Positions 57,851-64,000 of a stretch of 64,000 nt of DNA are shown here, piece after piece. The stretch covers positions 558,001 through 622,000 of the forward strand of contig JAIXWY010000003.1 of NCBI GenBank assembly GCA_027490995.1, written 5' to 3'. Source of the stretch: Opitutaceae bacterium. Lineage in GTDB: Bacteria > Verrucomicrobiota > Verrucomicrobiia > Opitutales > Opitutaceae. The notes below the pieces were generated by a model. That model was not told where the DNA came from, did no database searches, and worked only from the letters and a program-made list of their open reading frames with translations. Made by a program: the position numbers and the translations under genes. Numbering within the stretch: the stretch's first letter is position 1; every line of letters begins with the position of its first letter.

Positions 57851-59539
57851 TCACTTCACTTCCTCGCCGCACTCCAACATGGCCGATCCGAAGAAGGGAT
57901 TCTTTAGCTCTGGTTTCCGCGCCAGCCAGCGCCCCGTGCCGAGCACTGGCGTCATCGGACATTGGTAGATCCAGAGCGTTCCTCCCTCGTGGAGGCCCTC
58001 GCCGCGCACGGCATCGGCGATCGCCGTGCTGATCGGCTCGAATGCGCGCCTCGCGGCATCGAGGTCCGGACCGTCCACCAGCTGCTGGGGCGCTTTCCCC
58101 AGAATCCCGCGTGCAGCGGGAGCAAAGGCGGCAAGATAGACTTCGAGGCGCTCACGCAGCGCGGGAATCTGAGGGCGATACGCCCCAAGGTCATCGGCAG
58201 CGAGTGCGGCACCAGCGTCTGCGGCGGACATCGCCAACTGCATGAGGGCGTCGCGGGCTGCAGGGTCGTGGGCGGGCAAGGCGACTGACCCTGCGGAGGG
58301 CCCGGCCGATGCCGGGCCTTCGTGCATGCCGCCCCCGCCGACGGCGGCGTGGGCGAGCTGGGCCTGACCGTCGAGCAAGAGGGCGCCCTCGGTGACTACG
58401 CGGTCGCCCTCGACTGCGCCCGCGAGAACCTCGACGTCGCGGTCCCCCACGCGCCCGAGGCGGATGCTGCGGGCGGCATAGCGTTGCCCCTCTAGGGCCA
58501 CGAACACCTTCGGGCTGCCACCGTGCTGGAGCACGGCGGATCGCGGGAGGAGGATGACCTCAGGGGTCTCGATGCGCACCACGGCTTGGGCGGTTTGCCG
58601 GTGCAGGAGACGCCGGTCCGAATTTTCGAGGACAACGCGCACACGGGCCGTCCGGGCCATGGGATCTAGGTTCGGATCGATGAATGTAATCGGGGCCGTG
58701 AGCACCTCGCCGGGCCGGGATGGAACGCTGACTTCGACGGTCTGCCCGGGTCGAATCCACGCCAGATCGGGTTCGTAAGCGTCAAAGACGAACCACATCT
58801 GGGAGAAGTCCCCGATTTCAAACAGCGGGTCGTTGGCCTCGACGTACTGTCCCTCGTAGACGGAGCGGGCGACGACGGTTCCAGACATCGGAGCGCGCAC
58901 GTTCACGATGGCGGTCGCCTGGAGGGTGCGTTCCAAAAGGTGTACCTCTTCATCGGTAAGGCCGAGTTCGAGCAGGCGCTCGCGTGCCAGAGCGCGTTCC
59001 GACGCAGTAAAAGAGCCGACGCTGCGCAGGCGTTCGACGTAGGTGCGCTGCGCGGTCAGCATCGACGGGCTATAAAGGGTGGCCAGAGGCGCGCCGGCCT
59101 CGACCTCCACTCCTACCGCATTGATCTGCAGCGACTCGATGCGTCCCGGCACCCGGGCGGCGAGAATCCGATGGCGGGTTTCATCGTCGTCGATCGTTCC
59201 AGTGACCCGCAGGGTGCGTTGCAACGGGCCGCGTACGACAGAAGCGGTGCGCACGCCTACGACAGTTGCCTGCGCTGGGGAAAGGGTGACGAGATTGGGA
59301 TCGACGGGCTCGTTGGCTCCGGCGCCCTGGCTTGCGCTGGCGGCGACGAGGGCCATGCCGCAGACGGTGCACTTGGCGTCAGAGCGATCGGCCTTGATCC
59401 ACGGGTGCATGGGGCACTGGTAGACCGCGGTGTTAGCGGCGTCGGGCGGGGGCGCCGAGACGGTCGAGGTGCGGCGGCCTAGGAGGTAGCCTCCGCCGGC
59501 GATGACGAGGACGAGAGTGAGAAGGGAAAGAATCTTCAT
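57851..59539 (-). CDS. cusB: RND adaptor CusB with N- and C-terminal metal-binding motifs
   Basis: The protein has 562 residues. After an N-terminal membrane anchor (LSLLTLVLVIAGGGYLLG), a heavy-metal-binding domain has YQCPMHP and CTVCGM. The membrane-fusion core has the typical barrel-sandwich and beta-barrel regions (APMSGTVVARSVYEGQYV). A DUF3347-like helical part (about 400-520) leads to a second Cys/Met segment: YQCPMTP, NPFFGSAMLECG. Both ends should bind Cu(I)/Ag(I) and pass it to CusA. An operator-like inverted repeat lies just upstream. The ATG at 59539 is preferred over 59575. Confidence 0.92.
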   Translation of the reverse strand: MKILSLLTLVLVIAGGGYLLGRRTSTVSAPPPDAANTAVYQCPMHPWIKADRSDAKCTVCGMALVAASASQGAGANEPVDPNLVTLSPAQATVVGVRTASVVRGPLQRTLRVTGTIDDDETRHRILAARVPGRIESLQINAVGVEVEAGAPLATLYSPSMLTAQRTYVERLRSVGSFTASERALARERLLELGLTDEEVHLLERTLQATAIVNVRAPMSGTVVARSVYEGQYVEANDPLFEIGDFSQMWFVFDAYEPDLAWIRPGQTVEVSVPSRPGEVLTAPITFIDPNLDPMARTARVRVVLENSDRRLLHRQTAQAVVRIETPEVILLPRSAVLQHGGSPKVFVALEGQRYAARSIRLGRVGDRDVEVLAGAVEGDRVVTEGALLLDGQAQLAHAAVGGGGMHEGPASAGPSAGSVALPAHDPAARDALMQLAMSAADAGAALAADDLGAYRPQIPALRERLEVYLAAFAPAARGILGKAPQQLVDGPDLDAARRAFEPISTAIADAVRGEGLHEGGTLWIYQCPMTPVLGTGRWLARKPELKNPFFGSAMLECGEEVK

Positions 59540-59565
59540 GATGAGAACACCAACGGGTTGGATTG

Positions 59566-59591
59566 ACCGATCCATCGCAGGGACGATCGGT
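59566..59591. promoter_or_regulatory. Inverted repeat upstream of cusB
   Basis: ACCGATC at 59566-59572 pairs perfectly with GATCGGT at 59585-59591 across 12 bases. It lies about 27 bases before the cusB ATG in the 98-base gap after the Cys-rich gene. It may be an operator of a metal-responsive regulator or a mRNA hairpin that separates expression of the two genes. No regulator gene is in the window. Confidence 0.4.
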
Positions 59592-59637
59592 TGACACGGC
59601 GCAGCGCACCGCAGCGCAGATCCCTAACCCTGGGTTC

Positions 59638-60000
59638 TCAAATCAAGAGACGACACTGCCACACGAATCCGGGTGGTCCACTTTCGAATCGCAGCCCGGG
59701 TTTGGCGAAGGGAAGCGGGCGCAGGAACGCGCTTGCTTTGAGCTCGGGCGCTTTGAGGTCCGCGCGTCGGCGTCCATCACCGCTGCGACGAAGTCTCTCG
59801 GTCTGGATCGATCGAGTGCCGTCAAGCGAGAGAATCGGCGCGCGCGCCGCCGGAAGCGGGGCGCAATCCGGCATCTCGCAGACTCCTCCGCAATCGCAGC
59901 AAGAGCATCCTCCCTGATCCGGGGCCAGCGCAGCGACCGGTTCCACCTGCACGAAGGCGAGGCAGCAGACCGCGAGAAGAAGCCGGATCAGATGCTTCAT
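59638..60000 (-). CDS. Small exported Cys-rich protein upstream of cusBA
   Basis: The protein has 120 residues from ATG 60000; a GTG two codons upstream is possible. A signal peptide (RLLLAVCCLAFV) leads to a Cys cluster with Cys32, 34, 35, 37, 41 and 46 and Met43 (CSCCDCGGVCEMPDC). The remaining 75 residues are Arg/Ala/Pro-rich with a final WQC. I know no family name. Export, six clustered thiols and a place directly before cusBA suggest a periplasmic or outer-membrane metal binder or sensor. The frame of the C-terminal half is less certain to be functional. Confidence 0.6.
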   Translation of the reverse strand: MKHLIRLLLAVCCLAFVQVEPVAALAPDQGGCSCCDCGGVCEMPDCAPLPAARAPILSLDGTRSIQTERLRRSGDGRRRADLKAPELKASAFLRPLPFAKPGLRFESGPPGFVWQCRLLI

Positions 60001-60067
60001 GGCCACGTGCAGAGGTTAGTGCAAAACCCTTAGCCCGCAAGGCTGAGTCTCGCGAGGGCGAAACCGC

Positions 60068-60850
60068 TTAGCGCGCCGGCGCGGATCTGAGCCACTGTTC
60101 CAGTTCCGCCGTCGTGAGCACCGCGTCGTAGGCCGTCTGGTCGATGTAGGTGCGGCGCGTCGACTGGCGCGCATCAAAGGTGGCATCTTCGACGCAAATC
60201 ATCCGGAATCCGTTCTTCTTCGCGGAGTCGGCCGTGCGGCCGAGGCAGGCACCGGTGTGGCCACCGATGAAGATGATCGTCTCTACGCCCAGGTTCTTCA
60301 GGACGTAGAGCAGATTGGAGGAGGTAAACGCATCCTGCGCCGTCTTCGGGATCACGTACTCTCCGGGCCGGATCTTGAAGAACGACGCCGGCCGAGCGTA
60401 AGGGTCACCCAAGCTGTGTCCCCACTTGCTGTAATCGAGTCCGTGCTGCCCGATGAATTCGGCGCGGGTGGCAGGATCGAGGTCCATGCCGTCGCGGAAA
60501 AGACTCCCCCAGTGGATGAAGATCATCGGCAGGCCCGCGTCGCGGCAGGCATCGGCTACCCGGGCGGCGTTGGGGAAGGCGACATCGTACATGTAGTCCG
60601 TCGCCGCATTGACGTCTGGTGCGGTGATCCCCATCGACTTCCAGAGCTTCGGTACCGTCTCCTCGGTCAGGTAGCTCCGCGGCGGCGCCTCCTGTACGTC
60701 GACGCTGATGAAGGCACAGTTCCGTAGGAGGCGGGCGTCTGGCAGCGAGCGCGCCGCGACGCTCACGGGTTCAGTGGCCGCCGCCAACGCTGTGACAGCG
60801 AGGAGGAAAAGCGACGCGATGAGGGCGAGGGGGTAGCAGGGGCGTTGCAT
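60068..60850 (-). CDS. Exported isochorismatase-like cysteine hydrolase
   Basis: The protein has 260 residues and a signal peptide ending near VTALAAAT. The cysteine hydrolase triad of the isochorismatase superfamily is seen: Asp in AFISVDVQE, Lys in YVIPKTAQDAF, and Cys in IGGHTGACLGRTA. Members hydrolyse isochorismate, nicotinamide or small amides; an exported form is less usual and the substrate is unknown. The frame open to 61099 is not used because ATG 60850 gives a normal signal peptide. Confidence 0.8.
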   Translation of the reverse strand: MQRPCYPLALIASLFLLAVTALAAATEPVSVAARSLPDARLLRNCAFISVDVQEAPPRSYLTEETVPKLWKSMGITAPDVNAATDYMYDVAFPNAARVADACRDAGLPMIFIHWGSLFRDGMDLDPATRAEFIGQHGLDYSKWGHSLGDPYARPASFFKIRPGEYVIPKTAQDAFTSSNLLYVLKNLGVETIIFIGGHTGACLGRTADSAKKNGFRMICVEDATFDARQSTRRTYIDQTAYDAVLTTAELEQWLRSAPAR

Positions 60851-60954
60851 GCGAGAATACAAAAACTGCGGGCCCAGCGGGTCAATCAGGCAGGCGCGGG
60901 CCTGCATCCACGGCAGACCAAGCACGACTCCGCGTTCCCGACAGCGGATCCAAT

Positions 60955-61287
60955 TTATGACATCAGCAAGCCGAGCAGGAGGGTGAGCGATGCGCCGATT
61001 CCGACGAGTGCCGAGATGATCGTACCTAGGATGGCAAAACTCTTGACCCGGTTTTCCTGGAAGAGCCCGGCGATCCCCAATGCGAACCCCACGACGCACG
61101 AGGCAAGGGAGAGAATGAGAAGTAGGCCGATGGTGATGGCAGCGGGCGACTCTTCGTCCATCCCGCCGGGAGTTGCCGACTCTAGAATACCAGCCAACCC
61201 GAAGAGGCCCGCGGTGGCCACGGCGGTCACAAGGCTGAGGATGAATGCCGTGAGTCCGAGGCCGCTATGCTTGGGAGATTCGCTCAT
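60955..61287 (-). CDS. Small membrane protein, 110 aa
   Basis: The protein has 110 residues with three hydrophobic segments: LGLTAFILSLVTAVATAGLFGLAG, ITIGLLLILSLASCVVGFALGIAGLF and FAILGTIISALVGIGASLTLLLGLLM. It resembles the DUF4190-like group of small membrane proteins, whose role is unknown. ATG 61287 is preferred; a frame open to 61398 adds a non-hydrophobic lead. It is 104 bases upstream of the isochorismatase-like gene on the same strand. Confidence 0.7.
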   Translation of the reverse strand: MSESPKHSGLGLTAFILSLVTAVATAGLFGLAGILESATPGGMDEESPAAITIGLLLILSLASCVVGFALGIAGLFQENRVKSFAILGTIISALVGIGASLTLLLGLLMS

Positions 61288-61624
61288 AACTTGGCTCGGG
61301 AGACGATGTACGATTCGAACGAGGGGGTAAAGCCCAAGCGTGGATGGTCTGCCCTCCGCGTGCGCCGAGTCTGCCGTCGGCGTGCCGGACCGAATCACGG
61401 TGGGTGGCGTGGCGGCACTCTGCGGAAGGTGACGAGAAGAGCTGTGCGAGGTGCTGCAGCGTAGGCGGCGTAGCCCGTGGTCATGAGCTTTCGGCCGGAC
61501 TTGCGCACCGACGGGTCGCTCTCCCGGTGCATGAGCCCGTCGTCGCGGGCGTGATTGCGATTATACAGCGCGAGACGAGGCTTAGGCCGAAGCGCCGCGC
61601 ATCGCTCGGGAGGTCGCGCGGACT
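61288..61624. other. Spacer between small membrane protein and OsmC genes
   Basis: The spacer of 337 bases has no intact gene of normal size. On the minus strand at 61395-61484 a 29-codon frame starts MTTGYAAYAAAP and reads LLVTFRR before a stop; this faintly resembles the first residues of CAD-type alcohol dehydrogenases and may be a gene remnant. The rest shows nothing I recognise. Confidence 0.45.
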
Positions 61625-62086
61625 TCAGCCTCGGGTGCCGATTCGCACCTCGGTCTTGATGGATTGCGCGATGAAGCACTCCTCGTGGGCCAGATGATGG
61701 AGGTGCGCCTCCTCGTCTACACTCGGCACCTTGCCCTCGTACGCGGCGGTCGGATTCAACGTGATGCAGCTGACCCAGAGTTTTCCGACTTCGTTCCGGG
61801 TCATCACGCCCACCGCGCGGTCCGCGTAGGTCTTGACCGTGAAGCCGTGTTTGGCCGCGATCGATAGCCACCAGAGCATGTGGCAACTCGAAACGGATGC
61901 CACGTAGGCTTCCTCGGGATCGACCGCCGATGCGCTCGACCATGGCTGGGGTACAACCGACGGTGACGCCGAGGCGGGGACCGTCACTCCCCCGTCGAAC
62001 TGCCACGTGTGTTCGCGGGAGTAATGACCCTTACCGAAATTCGGGCCGGAGTTCTTCCAAGTGATGACGGCGACGTGTTCGGACAT
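61625..62086 (-). CDS. OsmC-family protein
   Basis: The protein has 153 residues. OsmC/Ohr proteins reduce organic hydroperoxides with two cysteines; here they lie in SSCHMLWWLSIAAK and HEECFIAQSI, at the usual distance. The N-terminal strand region and the ASPSVVPQPWSSASAVDPEEAYVA segment fit the YhfA/OsmC branch. It complements KatG in peroxide defence. ATG 62086 gives the expected N-terminus. Confidence 0.9.
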   Translation of the reverse strand: MSEHVAVITWKNSGPNFGKGHYSREHTWQFDGGVTVPASASPSVVPQPWSSASAVDPEEAYVASVSSCHMLWWLSIAAKHGFTVKTYADRAVGVMTRNEVGKLWVSCITLNPTAAYEGKVPSVDEEAHLHHLAHEECFIAQSIKTEVRIGTRG

Positions 62087-62479
62087 GGCTTTCGGCGGTG
62101 AGTCGATGCGCGGGGCGAAGCGCGGTCAGGCGTGAGCTGATTAAAATTCGGCACGCGCACCTGAGCGGCGGCCTGTTCTCTTCCTGTGACGTCGGTTCCC
62201 TGCATGCCAGCTTTTTATGCCGAGCGGTGAATCAACGAGTCGACGTCGAAGTGACGTGCCCTCCGGTCGGGGTCGCTGGACGTATCGGCAAATACACCAC
62301 GCGGATCGCCGCACTGGCTTCAGTTGCCGCAACCCTCGCTTACCTTCACGGGGCCGCGCCCGTCTGGAGTAGCCTCGGTCTCTCCGTGGCCTCTTGATGG
62401 CGCAGGAGCGCGAGTCGGCGCGGCGCCTGCTCACGCTCCCTCCGTCGTGGACGGGATGCTCCCGGCGGATGTCGCCGAA
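62087..62479. other. Spacer between OsmC and the right-edge TonB receptor
   Basis: The stretch of 393 bases lies between two minus-strand genes. A plus-strand frame (62098-62397) has weak coding character and I do not accept it. The spacer should hold the osmC promoter and the 3' end of the receptor transcript, but no terminator with a T-run is seen. Confidence 0.5.
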
Positions 62480-64000
62480 TCAGAAGCGGAGTTTGGCGCT
62501 GAGGGTCCAGGCCCGGGGCTCGCGCAGAAAGTATTGCGCGAAGACCGTGCCATCGCGGACGGTGTTGGGAGCGGGTGATCCCGGAGCGACGGTCGTGCGG
62601 CCGTAGCGCCGGATGACGGGTTCGGCTTCGTCGAGCAGGTTCGTGACGTTGAGCTGGAAGGTGGCCCATGTATTCCGCGTCCATGGGAGCTTGGTGCGGT
62701 AACGCAGGCCGAGGCCGAGGTCGAGGGTGTCTTCGCCCTTGATTGCCTCGGTACTGATCAGCTTGCCGGTGGACACGCCGCCTTCGCGGATGTCGTAAAC
62801 GCCGGCAAAGGCCCCGGTCTTGTAGAGGGTGGTCATCGTTACCCCGAAGCCCTTCAGGCGTTGCTGGAAGTCGTAGCTGGCCGCGATGTTGAAGCTGTCG
62901 CCGCCGCCGCCGTAGATGATACCGTTGTTGCCGCTTGCCAGATCGAGACGGTCGTCGAGGTTGGTGAGGCTGTCGGCGATCGTGGTGGGATCGGTGCCCG
63001 CGGTCAGGGCGCCGATGTTCACGCTTGGGTTCTGCTTTTGGAGGTCCGCCACCCAGGACCGCAGTTGTTCCGCCATCGGGAGCGTGTACTTGTAGAGATT
63101 CTCGCGTTGGCGCGTGGTTCGCGAGTAGGTGGCACGGATGCGCATGCCCTTGACTGGATTGGCGGTGAGGCGGGCCTCGTAGCCGCGGCTGGCTTGATCG
63201 AGCAGATCGCCCTGCGCGTTGAACGTGGGCCGGAGCAGTGGGTAAGCGGCCTTGAGGGCTGCAACCGCGGAAGCATCGTTCGCATTGAACAGCGGCGCGC
63301 GGCCGAGCGGATTGCCGAGGATCGTGAAGACCGTGTTGTAGGCTCCTGCGATGCTATCGCTCGTTCGCAGATTTAGGTTGAGGATCTCCGTCTCGTCGTT
63401 GCTCGACGTATCGAAGTACCCGGTCTCGAGGTAGACCTTGCCGTTGAAGAGATCGAACCGAAGCCCGGTATCAATGCCCTTGCCCTCGGTGGTGGGACCG
63501 ACGATCGCGTCCGGACCCACCACGGTGCCGCGTGGTGAACCAAAGTTGGAGCTGTAGTTGCCGTAGGCGGAGACCCAGCGGGTCAAGTGGACGACCGCGC
63601 CGAGTGTTCGGGTAGGGCCGCGGGTGCTGGTTTTGCGGATGTTGGCGGGATCGAGGGCATTGATCCCGGTGCTCTTCTCAAAACCGGTGGGGAAGACCCT
63701 CTTGAGCTGGAAAACGTAGTCGGTGGCGTCGTCGATGCGGTAACCGGCCGTGGTGACGACGCGGCGGTTGAGAAAGTAGCTCTGGATCGCCCCGAGGTAG
63801 GCGATCTGGCGGGCCTCGCGGCGGGCCGGGGTCTCGCTCACCCAACCGGTGGATAGAGGGCCGAGAGTGGGGTGGGTCCAGGTGAGCGAGGGAAAGTTAC
63901 GGTAATCGGGTACATGGAAGTTGTCGGCGTCGACTGGGGAGGAGTAGCGGCGGCGCATCACTCCGTTGGCAACGCTCAGAGGATCGGTGGAGAACGGAGC
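62480..64000 (-). CDS. TonB-dependent receptor, C-terminal part (cut by window edge)
   Basis: At least 506 residues of the C-terminal part are present. The frame stays open through 64000, so the plug and signal peptide lie outside. Barrel features are AYGNYSSNFGSPRG, GIDTGLRFDLFNGKVYLE, ARLTANPVKGMRIRATYS and QLNVTNLLDEAEPV, and the chain ends in aromatic Phe (TLSAKLRF), as outer membrane barrels do. The style is of the large Verrucomicrobial receptors (VFQLKRVFPTGFEKSTG). It is not closely similar to the receptor at 26753 by eye. The substrate is unknown. Confidence 0.88.
   Translation of the reverse strand, partial: APFSTDPLSVANGVMRRRYSSPVDADNFHVPDYRNFPSLTWTHPTLGPLSTGWVSETPARREARQIAYLGAIQSYFLNRRVVTTAGYRIDDATDYVFQLKRVFPTGFEKSTGINALDPANIRKTSTRGPTRTLGAVVHLTRWVSAYGNYSSNFGSPRGTVVGPDAIVGPTTEGKGIDTGLRFDLFNGKVYLETGYFDTSSNDETEILNLNLRTSDSIAGAYNTVFTILGNPLGRAPLFNANDASAVAALKAAYPLLRPTFNAQGDLLDQASRGYEARLTANPVKGMRIRATYSRTTRQRENLYKYTLPMAEQLRSWVADLQKQNPSVNIGALTAGTDPTTIADSLTNLDDRLDLASGNNGIIYGGGGDSFNIAASYDFQQRLKGFGVTMTTLYKTGAFAGVYDIREGGVSTGKLISTEAIKGEDTLDLGLGLRYRTKLPWTRNTWATFQLNVTNLLDEAEPVIRRYGRTTVAPGSPAPNTVRDGTVFAQYFLREPRAWTLSAKLRF

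Noticed and set aside
61301..61325. GATTCGAAC that looks like the T-loop of a minus-strand tRNA
   Set aside because: The flanking bases do not form the five-pair T-stem and no acceptor or anticodon stem is found at the right distance.
62098..62397. 99-residue plus-strand frame upstream of the right-edge receptor's 3' end
   Set aside because: It lies in the spacer between two minus-strand genes, has mixed composition with no motif, and lacks a ribosome site or credible start.

Overview
The window is GC-rich chromosomal DNA of a Gram-negative bacterium. The best fit is the Verrucomicrobiota, family Opitutaceae or a close relative. This is inferred from gene content and style, not from an rRNA gene: TonB-dependent receptors whose plug begins with a 'LDKFVVTGS' type motif, several secreted sulfatases and glycosidases, an LpxH-like/MGDG-synthase-like pair, and a methylcitrate cycle operon. 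I recognised no rRNA, tRNA, CRISPR array, prophage or insertion sequence. Most genes start at an ATG directly preceded by a C/T-rich stretch rather than a Shine-Dalgarno sequence.

Layout. 1-489 is gene-free and carries a run of 27 G. 490-6610 is a tight three-gene sensory cluster: two canonical histidine kinases, one with an N-terminal receiver, and a membrane hybrid kinase whose phosphoacceptor His is replaced by Arg. 6607-12087 (minus strand) is housekeeping: HflX, a lactonase-like propeller, a DUF2238 membrane protein, malate dehydrogenase and DAHP synthase. The DAHP synthase has a strong intrinsic terminator in its leader. 12401-14337 holds a YgfZ-like folate-binding protein, a small unknown and a HAD phosphatase. 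14507-24543 is a polysaccharide or ester utilisation zone with two transporter-sulfatase couples, an SGNH hydrolase, a DUF3088 thioredoxin-like protein, a DUF4097 protein and a GH43/GH32-like propeller.

24595-29719 holds a fatty acid desaturase divergent from an AraC regulator, then a large TonB-dependent receptor. 29755-36388 is the propionate module: a LysR regulator divergent from prpE-prpB-prpC-prpD. 36411-43834 holds a sialate-esterase-like protein, a second desaturase, a small membrane protein, MarC, threonine ammonia-lyase and a GH42-like hydrolase. 43935-48582 (minus) holds DUF4239, a GT28 glycolipid synthase, an LpxH-like phosphoesterase and an acyl-CoA ligase. 48763-54402 holds KatG, a third MFS transporter and a six-hairpin glycosidase. 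54643-60000 (minus) is a Cu(I)/Ag(I) efflux module: CusA with its Met triad, CusB with metal-binding ends, and upstream a small secreted Cys-rich protein. The rest holds an exported isochorismatase-like protein, a small membrane protein, OsmC and a TonB-dependent receptor running off the right edge.

How it works together: the TonB receptors, exported sulfatases, glycosidases and MFS carriers fit a life on complex, partly sulfated glycans. The methylcitrate operon clears propionyl-CoA. KatG, OsmC and Cus handle oxidative and metal stress. The points most worth following are the kinase cluster with its degenerate partner, the possible attenuator before DAHP synthase, the Cys-rich partner of CusBA, the LysR-type box at prp, the hairpin abutting the DUF4239 start codon and the general lack of Shine-Dalgarno sequences.
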